Assembly: GCF_036227485.1 (NCBI RefSeq)
Contig: NZ_CP109479.1
Coordinates: forward strand, 8,742,001-8,806,000
Reading direction: 5' to 3'
DNA: 64,000 nucleotides
DNA from: Streptomyces sp. NBC_01451
Lineage (GTDB): Bacteria > Actinomycetota > Actinomycetes > Streptomycetales > Streptomycetaceae
Shown here: piece after piece, positions 25,657 to 33,179 of the stretch
Layout of the letters: each line of letters starts with the position of its first letter
Position numbering within the stretch: the stretch's first letter is position 1
Position numbers and translations under genes: made by a program
The notes under the pieces: model-generated
What the model was told of the DNA's origin: nothing
What the model saw: only the letters and a program-made list of their open reading frames with translations
The model's database searches: none

Positions 25657-26703
25657 ATGAGTACCGTCAGCGTTGTCATCCCCTGCTACAAGTACGGCCA
25701 TTTCCTCGCCGACTGCGTGAGCAGCGTCCTGGACGAGCAGGACGGCGTTGACGTCCGGGTACTCATCATCGACGACGCCTCTCCCGACGACTCGGCGGAG
25801 ATCGCGCTCAAGCTGGCCGCCGCCGACTCACGCATCGAGGTCCGCGTCCACGAAACCAACAAGGGACACATCGCCACCTACAACGAGGGCCTCCTGGAGT
25901 GGGCCGACGGCGACTACGTCGCACTGCTGTCCGCCGACGACCGGCTGGTCCCCGGCGCACTGGTACGCGCCGCCGCCCTGCTGGACGCTCACCCGGAAGC
26001 GGGGTTCGCCTACGGCCGCCCGCTGCGCTTCCAGCACGGCGGCCCGCTGCCCAAGGCCCGTACACAGAGCACCGGTTCGGTCGTCTACCCCGGGCACTGG
26101 TGGCTGGAGCGCCGGTTCCGCGAAGGCACCGGCTGCATCACCTCGCCCGAGGTCGTCGTCCGCACCAGCCTGCAGCGCGAGGTGGGCGGCTACGACCCCG
26201 AACTTCCGCACGCCGGCGACATCGAGATGTGGATGCGGCTCGCCGCCCGCGCCGACGTCGGCTACGTACGCGGCGCCGACCAGGCCTTCTACCGCGTCCA
26301 CGGCAACAACATGTCCACCACCGACTTCGGCGGCCAGCTCGACGACCTGCGCCAACGCCTCGTCGCCTTCGACTCCGTCCTCGCCAAATGCGCCGACCAC
26401 CTCCCGCAGGCCGAGCAACTGGCCGAAACGGTGCACACCCGGCTCGCCCGCTATGCCCTGCGGCGCGCGTACCGCGCCTACGACCGGGGGCGCACCGACG
26501 TCGTCCCGGTCGACGACCTCGTCGCCTTCGCCGCGGAGTGCCGTCCCGGGTTCACCTCCCTGCCCGAATACCAGGCGCTGCACAGACGGCAGCGCGTCGG
26601 TGCCGGGCTGATGCCGTATCTCCAGCCGCTGGTGTGGTCGGCCGTGGTCGACCGCGGACGGGAATGGCTGTGGTGGCAGTCCTGGAAGCGCCGCGGCATC
26701 TGA
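25657..26703 (+). CDS. Family 2 glycosyltransferase
   Basis: The product has 348 residues. The GT2 domain (1-220) starts VSVVIPCYKYGHFLADCVSSVL and has LIIDDASPDDS and the metal motif LLSADDRLVP. The catalytic base region is GDIEMWMRLAARADV (ED-like: Glu-Met-Trp). The last 110 residues are helical and basic and may contact the membrane. The enzyme would add one sugar of the polysaccharide repeat unit in the cytoplasm. It follows the terminator at 25637 and ends before the convergent Wzz-like gene. Donor and linkage are not predictable. Confidence 0.85.
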   Translation: MSTVSVVIPCYKYGHFLADCVSSVLDEQDGVDVRVLIIDDASPDDSAEIALKLAAADSRIEVRVHETNKGHIATYNEGLLEWADGDYVALLSADDRLVPGALVRAAALLDAHPEAGFAYGRPLRFQHGGPLPKARTQSTGSVVYPGHWWLERRFREGTGCITSPEVVVRTSLQREVGGYDPELPHAGDIEMWMRLAARADVGYVRGADQAFYRVHGNNMSTTDFGGQLDDLRQRLVAFDSVLAKCADHLPQAEQLAETVHTRLARYALRRAYRAYDRGRTDVVPVDDLVAFAAECRPGFTSLPEYQALHRRQRVGAGLMPYLQPLVWSAVVDRGREWLWWQSWKRRGI

Positions 26704-26744
26704 TGCGCGAACGCTCAGCGCGGGACGCGCTGACGGCGCCCGGC

Positions 26745-27416
26745 TCAGTTGGCCACGGGTGCCGTCACCGCGTAGCGGCGTGGGTCCGGGGAACCGCCCT
26801 TCCTGCTCCTGCGGCGCAGCGCGTACTGGTCGAACCACAGCGCGCTCAGGAGCGCGGCGGTCGCGCCCAGCAGTGCCGTACCGGCCACCGCGCGGCTCTT
26901 GGTGCCCAGCACCCGGGCGGCGCTCGGGGCCACCAGGACGGAGGCGTTGATCCGCGCCGCCGCCGTGATTCCCTGCGCCTTCTGGACGTCCGCCACATGC
27001 CCGGAGTAGATCTCGATGATCCGGCGGACCGCGGTGTCGGCCTCGACCGGGTCGGCGGCCCGCGCCTGGATCTGCAACGAGGGGATCAGATAGGCGGGCG
27101 TCGCGCTGGTGCCGCTGTTGCGCGGGATCAGCTGGTACTTCCCCCGAACACCCGCGGATCTGAGCTCCCGCCGCCCGGCGGGCGATTCGAGCTGCTGGAT
27201 GACCCCGTACGAAAGGGTGGCGAGCGGCGGTTGCAGATTTGTCAGCTGGTTCGGCTGGTTCCCCGTCACGGGCGGCTTCAGGACGACCACCGCCGAGCTC
27301 AGATACTGCGGAGCGGGCCGGATCACCGGGTAGGCGCCGACAGCTGTCAGCAGGAGCGCGAGCACAAGCACGTACCAGCGGCGGAGCAGCGCTTCGGCGA
27401 CGTCACGGGGCGACAC
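26745..27416 (-). CDS. Wzz-like polysaccharide co-polymerase (chain-length determinant)
   Basis: The product has 223 residues from GTG 27416, chosen because GGAAGGA lies 6 nt upstream; a GTG at 27437 would add 7 residues. It has TM1 at about 12-32 (RRWYVLVLALLLTAVGAYPVI) and TM2 at about 178-200 (AVAGTALLGATAALLSALW). Between them is a periplasm-side domain, and a short basic tail follows. This is the layout of Wzz/PCP proteins that set polymer length. It is one of three related domains in the window; RRWYVLL and a Ser-x-Gly-x(R/K) region are shared with the proteins at 27542 and 35846. It has no tyrosine kinase domain. It lies alone on the minus strand, divergent from the polymerase gene 126 bp away. 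Confidence 0.75.
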   Translation of the reverse strand: MSPRDVAEALLRRWYVLVLALLLTAVGAYPVIRPAPQYLSSAVVVLKPPVTGNQPNQLTNLQPPLATLSYGVIQQLESPAGRRELRSAGVRGKYQLIPRNSGTSATPAYLIPSLQIQARAADPVEADTAVRRIIEIYSGHVADVQKAQGITAAARINASVLVAPSAARVLGTKSRAVAGTALLGATAALLSALWFDQYALRRRSRKGGSPDPRRYAVTAPVAN

Positions 27417-27541
27417 GGGGATTCCTTCCGTCGGCACCGATCCTCGCAGGCGCGGGGGCGGATCGCCACCAGATCACGAGGCCTATGCTGTCCCGGAGCC
27501 CGGACGTCCGGTATCGCAGCACCGGGCCGGGGGGAGTTCTC

Positions 27542-29587
27542 ATGAGCCTTGGCGACATCTGGGCGATCATGTGCAGGCGTTGGTACTTCATGGTGCCCCT
27601 CACCCTGCTCAGTCTCTTCGCGGGCGGCTACCTGTACCGGACCATCCCGGTGTCCTACGAGTCGCAGAGTTCCGTCACGCTGCTCGACTCCACCGCGGTC
27701 GCCGATCTGGCGCCGACCTTCGGCAACCCCATATCGAACGCGGGCGGTTCGCTGGTCGTCACGGCCGACGTGCTGATCAGGACCCTCCAGTCGAGCGACT
27801 CGGCCAAGGAACTGCACTCCCGCGGTGTCACCGACCGCTACACGGCCGGTTTCGCGCCGGAGGCCGACAGCCCGCTGCTCACCCTGAGCGTCACCGGCAC
27901 CGACCGGGCGAAGGTGCTGCGGGAGACCACCACCCTCACCAGGTTCGCCGCGGAGCAGCTGAAGGCCCTGCAGGCCGCCTCCAAGGTGCCGGCGAAGTAC
28001 TCCGTGCAGGCCACGCCGGTCGTGCTGCCGCAGACACCGGTCTCCCAGTCGAAGGCCCGGTACCAGAACATCGCGTCCGTCCTCATCGTCGGGATCGTCA
28101 GCGCGTTCCTGCTGTCCATCCTGGCCGAGGGTGTCGCGGTGGTCCGCCGCCGGGGACGCGCCACGGCCGGATACCTGCCCCGGCGCCATCGCGCCCAGCC
28201 TCCCGAGCGGGAGCCCAGGGGCCTCCTGGTGCGGCGGCTGGACGCCACGACGATCCTCACCGGCTATCTGGTGCTCGCCTTCTTCGTCCCGTCGAACCTG
28301 ACCCTGCCCGCGCTGGGCGGCGTCGGCACCCCGGCCAACGTCTTCGCCCTGCTGGGGCTTCTCTGGTACCTCGCGACCTGGCTCGGCGGCCGTATCCGTC
28401 CCGCCGAGGGCACCAGGCTCCCGCGCGTGGCGATGTGCCTGCTCGCCGTGGCGGTGCTGCTGTCCTACCTCGCGGACGCGAGCCGCGACAGCTCGCACGA
28501 GGAGGTCCTCGGAGCGGACCGCGGCCTCATCGGGCTCGGCGTGTGGGTGGCGCTGGTGGTGCTGACCTCGGCCGGCATCCAGGAGCGCGGCCGACTGGAG
28601 ACCCTGATGCGCCGGCTCGTCGTCCTGGGCACGGTGGTGGCCCTGATCGGCTACTACGACTTCTTCGCGGCGACCAACATCGCCGACTCCATCCACATCC
28701 CCGGCCTCCAGTCGAGCACCGCCGGGATCAGCGCCATGGACCGCGGGTCGTTCACCCGGCCGCGCTCCACCACGGCCCATCCGCTGGAGTTCGGCGGGAT
28801 GCTCGCCATCCTCGTTCCCTTCGCCGTCCACCAGGCGTTCGATCCGGTACGCCGTCATGCCGGCGCGATGCGCCGCTGGGCCCCGGTGGCGATCATGGCC
28901 GGTGCGCTTCCGCTCACGGTGTCCAGGACGTCCATCATCGGCGCCGCCATCGTGATCATGGTGATGGTGCCCCGCTGGAAGCCGCAGCGCCGTTGGGCCG
29001 CGATCGGGATCATCCTGGGTTCGGTGGCCGGCTTCAAGGTGATCATCCCCGGGCTGATCGGAACCATCACCAACCTGTTCGCCACCTTCTTCGCCGGCTC
29101 CGACAGCAGCACCCAGGCGCGCACCGTGAAATACAGCGCGATCGTCCCCTACCTCAACGAACACCCCTGGTTCGGAAGGGGATTCGGCACCTTCACCCCC
29201 GACCTGTACTTCTTCACCGACAACCAGTACATGCTGACCCTGGCCGAGATGGGGGTCGTCGGGCTCGTCGCCCTGCTCGCCCTGTTCGTCACCGGGATAC
29301 ACACCGGCGGTGCCGTCCGCCGGCTCGCCCGCACCGACTCGGACCGCGAACTCGGGCAGGCGTTCCTCGCCTCGGCCCTGGTCGCCCTGGTCATCAGCGC
29401 CACCTTCGACGCGCTCAGCTTCCCGATGTACGCCGGGATGTTCTTCCTGACCCTGGGCGCCGGCGGCAGCTACCTCGGCTTCATCCGCCGCGAGGCGGCC
29501 GAGGCCGCGGCAGCGGACACCCCGACGGTCCCCGCCCCTCGCAAGGCGTCCGAAGCCCAGCTCCCCCAACTCGCGGAGTCCCGATGA
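27542..29587 (+). CDS. Fusion of a Wzz-type domain with an O-antigen ligase/polymerase (Wzy-like)
   Basis: The product has 681 residues from ATG 27542, with GGGGGAG five nt upstream. Residues 1-205 are a Wzz-type domain. It has TM1 13-32, the external segment 33-175 (SYESQSSVTLLD, LTLSVTGTDRAKVL, VLPQTPVSQSKARYQ), and TM2 177-200. The same motifs occur in the Wzz protein at 35846 (TYQSQSTVQLL, LTVTGTDKSAVL, VVPQPPVADTKTR), showing common descent. After a basic linker (201-232), residues 235-660 hold about ten membrane helices. The large external loop carries the Wzy/WaaL feature PRSTTAHPLEFG and later PWFGRGFGTFTPD. Wzy joins repeat units and Wzz controls length, normally as separate proteins. 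A covalent fusion is unusual. The stop overlaps the next glycosyltransferase start (ATGA). Confidence 0.83.
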   Translation: MSLGDIWAIMCRRWYFMVPLTLLSLFAGGYLYRTIPVSYESQSSVTLLDSTAVADLAPTFGNPISNAGGSLVVTADVLIRTLQSSDSAKELHSRGVTDRYTAGFAPEADSPLLTLSVTGTDRAKVLRETTTLTRFAAEQLKALQAASKVPAKYSVQATPVVLPQTPVSQSKARYQNIASVLIVGIVSAFLLSILAEGVAVVRRRGRATAGYLPRRHRAQPPEREPRGLLVRRLDATTILTGYLVLAFFVPSNLTLPALGGVGTPANVFALLGLLWYLATWLGGRIRPAEGTRLPRVAMCLLAVAVLLSYLADASRDSSHEEVLGADRGLIGLGVWVALVVLTSAGIQERGRLETLMRRLVVLGTVVALIGYYDFFAATNIADSIHIPGLQSSTAGISAMDRGSFTRPRSTTAHPLEFGGMLAILVPFAVHQAFDPVRRHAGAMRRWAPVAIMAGALPLTVSRTSIIGAAIVIMVMVPRWKPQRRWAAIGIILGSVAGFKVIIPGLIGTITNLFATFFAGSDSSTQARTVKYSAIVPYLNEHPWFGRGFGTFTPDLYFFTDNQYMLTLAEMGVVGLVALLALFVTGIHTGGAVRRLARTDSDRELGQAFLASALVALVISATFDALSFPMYAGMFFLTLGAGGSYLGFIRREAAEAAAADTPTVPAPRKASEAQLPQLAESR

Positions 29588-30483
29588 GCACCGTCGCCGT
29601 CATCGTCGTCACCTGGAACAGCGCCTCGGTGCTTCCCGGGTTCCTGGACGCGCTTCCCGACGGCATGACCGGCCTCGACTGGCGGCTCGTCGTCGCCGAC
29701 AACGACTCCGCCGACGACACCGTCGAGGTGCTCCGGACGCTGGCCCCCGACGCCACCGTCGTCCAGACCGGCCGCAACGCGGGGTACGCGGCCGGGGTCA
29801 ACGCGGCACTGGGCGCGGCCGGTGAGTACGGGACCGTCCTCATCTGCAACCCCGACATCCGGATGCGGGAGGGCTGCGCCAAACGCCTCGTCGACAGTCT
29901 CGGTGAGGGTGTCGGCATCGCCGTACCCCTTCTCTACGAAGAGGGCAGTGACACGCCCCACCGCTCACTGCGCCGCGAGTCGAGTGTGGCCCGGGCGTTC
30001 GGCGAGGCCCTCATCGGCAACACCAGGGCGGGACGCTTCCCGCGCCTGAGCGAGCTCGTCACCGACCCGGCCGCGTACCGGGGGCCCACGCGCGCGGACT
30101 GGGCGACCGGCGCGCTCATGGCCGTCTCGGGTGACTGCCTGGCCGTCTGCGGGCAGTGGGACGAGTCCTTCTTCCTCTACTCGGAGGAGACCGAGTACTG
30201 CCTGCGGGCGCGGGACCGGGGATACGCCACCCAGCTGGAGCCCACGGCCGAGGCGGTCCACCTGGGAGGCGACTCCCAGGTGTCGCCCCGGCTGTGGACC
30301 CTCCTCACACTCAACCGCGTCCGCCTGTACCGCAAGCGTCACGGCCCCCTCGCCACGGCCGCCTTCCGTACCGCCGTCCTCCTCCGGGAGACCTCCCGTG
30401 CCGCACTGGGCCGCCCGGCCGCCCGCGCGGCGGCAGCCGCGCTGGCCAGACCGGGCGCCCTGCGCAGAACACCTGGCCCGTAA
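29584..30483 (+). CDS. Family 2 glycosyltransferase (rhamnosyltransferase-like)
   Basis: The product has 299 residues and starts at ATG 29584 within the stop of the polymerase gene (4 nt overlap). VAVIVVTWNSASVLPGFLDAL, VVADNDSADDT and GRNAGYAAGVNAAL are typical of the GT2 subgroup that includes rhamnosyl- and galactofuranosyltransferases. The metal motif is CNPDIRM (near 93) and the acceptor motif is DESFFLYSEETEYCLRA (near 196). It acts in the cytoplasm on the lipid-linked repeat unit. Coupling to the Wzz-Wzy fusion suggests matched expression. The donor sugar is not certain. Confidence 0.87.
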   Translation: MSTVAVIVVTWNSASVLPGFLDALPDGMTGLDWRLVVADNDSADDTVEVLRTLAPDATVVQTGRNAGYAAGVNAALGAAGEYGTVLICNPDIRMREGCAKRLVDSLGEGVGIAVPLLYEEGSDTPHRSLRRESSVARAFGEALIGNTRAGRFPRLSELVTDPAAYRGPTRADWATGALMAVSGDCLAVCGQWDESFFLYSEETEYCLRARDRGYATQLEPTAEAVHLGGDSQVSPRLWTLLTLNRVRLYRKRHGPLATAAFRTAVLLRETSRAALGRPAARAAAAALARPGALRRTPGP

Positions 30484-30489
30484 CAGCGA

Positions 30490-30560
30490 GCGCCCACAGG
30501 GGCGCACCGAAGGGGCGTGAGGAACTGCGCGACAAGCCACGACGGCGCCGCGGCCGGCCG
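30490..30560 (+). repeat. Dispersed Streptomyces intergenic repeat with hairpin
   Basis: A hairpin GCGCCC (30490-30495) and GGGCGC (30500-30505) follows the glycosyltransferase stop by 7 bp. It continues into AGGGGCGTGAGGAACTGCGC (30511-30530) and GACAAGCCACGACGGCGCCG (30531-30550). From memory this closely matches a repeat found in many copies after genes in Streptomyces chromosomes (core GGGGAACTGCGCGACCAGCC). It may act as a terminator between the convergent genes here. The match is by recollection, not search. Confidence 0.6.
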
Positions 30561-30581
30561 ACGACAGATCGCGGCACCCCC

Positions 30582-31568
30582 TCAGCCCGGATCACTCCGA
30601 GGCCGACACACCATGGCAACGAAATCGTGCCCCACATCAGTAAGCACCGCGTCCTCCGCGGCAAAGCACCGTTCCAGCAGCGCCACCGTCTCAGGCTTCT
30701 GGTCGAGGAAGTTGTGCGCGATTCCTGAGAGCGCGATGTGCAACACCGTACCCCCGTACGGCCGTTCCTCGACGACGTCGAACTCGCGCCGGAGGCCTGG
30801 CAGCAGTGCCGCCGCGTCGACCGCCTCAGAGGGGTCGTCCAGCACCATCGACAGCCTGCTGGGCCGTACGACACGGTGCTTGATCCGGCCGTCGGCCTGA
30901 CGCCGCCGTTCCTCGGGCAGCCGGTCCAGGAGGTCGTTCGCCGCCTCCAGCTGGCCGTCGGTCCACTGGAACCGGGTGGGGCCGACGAACTCGTCGACCA
31001 CGAACGTCCCGCCGGGCTCGATCAGTCGGGACAGCCGGGGCAGGGTCTCGTCGAGGTCGTCGAAATGGTGCAGTGACTGCAGACCCAGCAGTACGTCGAA
31101 GCGTTCCCCGCCGCCGGTCATCCGGTTGACGTCACTGACCCGGAAGCGCAGGACGTCCGCGAGACCCTGCTCGATGGCGGCGCGGGTCGCGAAGTCGATC
31201 CGCTGCTGCGCCACGTCCACGCCCTCCAGGCGGCCGAACGCGCCGGTCCTCGCCCAGAGCAGTTCGTTGCCGCCGGTGCCGCACCCCAAGGACAGGCCGC
31301 GCAGATCGGTGCGCGGCGCGAAGTACTCGGCGGCCACGTACTCGGGAAAGGAGAGGCCGGGGTCGCCGGTCATCAGCAGGTTCCATCGCTTGACGACTGC
31401 CGGTATCGCCCACCACTCGGTCAGTGACGGGTCGACCCGGGACCAGTGCCGGACCACTCGTGCGCCGCCGTGAACCCGGAACTTGGTCAGTACCGGGTCG
31501 AGTTCTAATCGCCGTACTTTGCGCAGTAATCGGTCCGCGTCATGTCTGTTGATGAGGTTGTTCAGCAT
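30582..31568 (-). CDS. Class I SAM-dependent methyltransferase
   Basis: The product has 328 residues from ATG 31568; the frame is open further upstream, but this start overlaps the preceding gene stop by only 7 nt and gives a normal fold. The SAM-binding motif is LSLGCGTGGNELLWAR (near residue 95). It is followed by the acidic motif GVDVAQQRIDFA, then VLLGLQSLHHFDDLDETL and LIEPGGTFVVDEF, as in methyltransferase family 11/25. It is the last gene of the long minus-strand polysaccharide block. Methylation of a sugar hydroxyl on the repeat unit or chain end is the likely role; a capping function that limits chain length is another option. Confidence 0.82.
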   Translation of the reverse strand: MLNNLINRHDADRLLRKVRRLELDPVLTKFRVHGGARVVRHWSRVDPSLTEWWAIPAVVKRWNLLMTGDPGLSFPEYVAAEYFAPRTDLRGLSLGCGTGGNELLWARTGAFGRLEGVDVAQQRIDFATRAAIEQGLADVLRFRVSDVNRMTGGGERFDVLLGLQSLHHFDDLDETLPRLSRLIEPGGTFVVDEFVGPTRFQWTDGQLEAANDLLDRLPEERRRQADGRIKHRVVRPSRLSMVLDDPSEAVDAAALLPGLRREFDVVEERPYGGTVLHIALSGIAHNFLDQKPETVALLERCFAAEDAVLTDVGHDFVAMVCRPRSDPG

Positions 31569-32239
31569 ACGGGCTCCGTTCTGACGGCTATGAGTGACTT
31601 CGGGGCACCGAGCACCCGCTCGCTGAGGAGCACCGAACCGGGGAACAGATAGCGCATTTCGGTGCGGGTCAGCAGCTCGATGTTGATCACCGCGTCCATC
31701 GCCGACTCCGGGCTGTCGGGGCGGCTGTGGACAAGCGGCCAGCGGCGTACGAGACGTGCCCTGGCGGCGAGCGGCAGGAACTGGAAGCCGGGCGCCACGA
31801 AGTGGGGCTCGACGGGGAAGTACCGGTAGGGCGTCTGGATCCAGTGCAGCGGCGCCAGCGACTCGACGGCCGAGACGAACTTCCGGCGCTGGCTGTGGCC
31901 GCCCACGTGCTCGATGGTCGAGTTGGAGAACACCAGGTCGTAGCCGCCCTTGGCGCTCAGTTCGGCGGCGACCGCCTCGTCGGTGACGTCGGCGACCTCC
32001 GCGGTGATCCAGTCGGGCAGTTCGGCGGGGTGCTCCGCAAGGTTGATCAGGTGGACGTGCTTGGCACGGAGGGGGGCGCGCAGCCACATGTCGGCCGTCC
32101 CGCCCAGGTCCACGACACTCATGTTCTCGATGCCCGGGAAGCAGCGCCGAAACCGCTCCCAGCGGGCGATGCGCATGCGTTCGCCCAGCGAGCCGGGCGC
32201 GTCGACGAACTTGTTCCTGAGGGCGCGGGAGCGGGCCAT
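31562..32239 (-). CDS. Putative SAM-dependent methyltransferase
   Basis: The product has 225 residues from ATG 32239, with AGGTGG about nine nt upstream. The frame is open to 32374, but that stretch is low-complexity Pro/Leu/Ser and is unlikely to be coding. Motif I is MSVVDLGGTADMWL (near 37), followed by VHLINLAEHPAELP. YDLVFSNSTIEHVGG (near 98) matches the post-motif of class I methyltransferases, and RRKFVSAVESLAP follows. The last 60 residues include a hydrophobic part and ISIELLT-like sequence (INIELLTRTEMRYLFPG). It overlaps the next methyltransferase by 7 nt, so two different methylations of the glycan are likely made together. The substrate is unknown. Confidence 0.76.
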   Translation of the reverse strand: MARSRALRNKFVDAPGSLGERMRIARWERFRRCFPGIENMSVVDLGGTADMWLRAPLRAKHVHLINLAEHPAELPDWITAEVADVTDEAVAAELSAKGGYDLVFSNSTIEHVGGHSQRRKFVSAVESLAPLHWIQTPYRYFPVEPHFVAPGFQFLPLAARARLVRRWPLVHSRPDSPESAMDAVINIELLTRTEMRYLFPGSVLLSERVLGAPKSLIAVRTEPVC

Positions 32240-32249
32240 GGGATCAACC

Positions 32250-32330
32250 ACCTGTGTTCGGTACGGGAGAAGAAACAGCGGGAGAGGAACAGTCAGAGAG
32301 AGCAGCGGGGGAGGAACGGCGGGGGAGGAG
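32250..32330. repeat. Degenerate purine/pyrimidine-rich repeats in spacer
   Basis: The 142 bp spacer between the GT2 and methyltransferase genes is strongly purine-rich on the plus strand. It has repeated variants of CAGCGGGAGAGGAACAG, GCGGGGGAGGAAC and GGCGGGGGAGGAGCAAC. Read on the minus strand (the direction of transcription) these are CCTC(C/T)CCCGCTG units. They may be slippage-derived. No terminator was recognised. Confidence 0.45.
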
Positions 32331-32381
32331 CAACGGTCGGCGGAGCAAGGGTCGGCCGAGCGGTTCGGCTTCATCCGGACG

Positions 32382-33179
32382 TCACCACCGGGTGTAGAAG
32401 CTGGCCGGGTTCACCAGATACCGGACGGTGGGGTGCGGCACATGGAGCACCCGGTGCCCGCGGGCGTACCGGTGGATCAGCTCCCAGTCCTCCCGGGGCA
32501 TCACGTCCGGTGTCCGGCGCAGGCGGCTGAAGCGCAGTGAACGATCACGGCGGGCCACGAAGGCGTTGGTGTCCAGAAAGGACTCGCGGGCGGCGCGGCG
32601 CCGGTCGTAGGGCACCGACAGGACGTCCTTCTCGCTTCCGTCGGGCAGCACACGGCGCAGTGCCGTGTAGACGGCGTCGGGCCCGCCGGGGGACTCCAGG
32701 ACCGCCAACGTCCGTTCCAGATGGTCGGGTTCCCACAGGTTGTCGTCGTCCAGGAACGCCACGTACCGCGAGCGGCCAAGGCGGATGCCCACGTTGCGCA
32801 CGACTCCCGCCACACCGGTGTTGTGTGCCAGGGAGACGGCGAACAGCCTTGGATCGTCCGGGAGTTCGGGCAGTCCGGCGCCGTCGTCGACCACGATCAC
32901 GACCTGGTCGCGAACGGTCTGGTGCAGTGCCGAGCGCACCGCGGCGCGCAGTGCCTCGGGACGTCGGTGGGTGGCGATCACTGTGGCGACCAGCGCCGAG
33001 GGCGGCGACGGCAGGCCGGCGGCGAGCCGCCGGGTCTCGGCGTTCTCGATCCGGCGCAGCCGAACCGCGCCGGGGGCCAGCAGGATCTTGTTCCTGGCCT
33101 CGAAGAGCACCAGCCAGCCGAACAACGCCTTGAGCAGGGTCCAGGGCGCCCGCGCGGGACGGCGTACGACCGCGCTCAT
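32382..33179 (-). CDS. Family 2 glycosyltransferase
   Basis: The product has 265 residues from ATG 33179, which overlaps the lipoprotein stop by 4 nt. The first 60 residues are basic and helical. The GT2 fold follows with VATVIATHRRPEALRAAV, VVIVVDDGAGLPEL, AHNTGVAGVVRNVGI and the metal motif FLDDDNLWEPDHL (near 152). The acceptor motif is MPREDWELIHRYARG (near 232; Glu-Asp-Trp). The enzyme would add a sugar to the lipid-linked repeat in the cytoplasm. Its coupling to a secreted beta-helix lipoprotein upstream is curious because the two act on opposite sides of the membrane. Donor and acceptor are unknown. Confidence 0.85.
   Translation of the reverse strand: MSAVVRRPARAPWTLLKALFGWLVLFEARNKILLAPGAVRLRRIENAETRRLAAGLPSPPSALVATVIATHRRPEALRAAVRSALHQTVRDQVVIVVDDGAGLPELPDDPRLFAVSLAHNTGVAGVVRNVGIRLGRSRYVAFLDDDNLWEPDHLERTLAVLESPGGPDAVYTALRRVLPDGSEKDVLSVPYDRRRAARESFLDTNAFVARRDRSLRFSRLRRTPDVMPREDWELIHRYARGHRVLHVPHPTVRYLVNPASFYTRW

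Noticed and set aside
27347..29569. A 740-codon open frame on the minus strand opposite the Wzz-Wzy fusion
   Set aside because: The sense strand encodes clear membrane helices and motifs; the antisense frame lacks ribosome site, motif and normal composition.
30582..32087. A 501-residue reading of the methyltransferase including upstream sequence
   Set aside because: The first 170 codons overlap the other methyltransferase in a different frame and are Arg/Pro-rich; the SAM fold starts after ATG 31568.
32240..32374. Extended start of the methyltransferase at 32374
   Set aside because: The added 45 residues are Pro/Leu/Ser-rich, derive from the purine-rich repeat tract, and lack conservation features.
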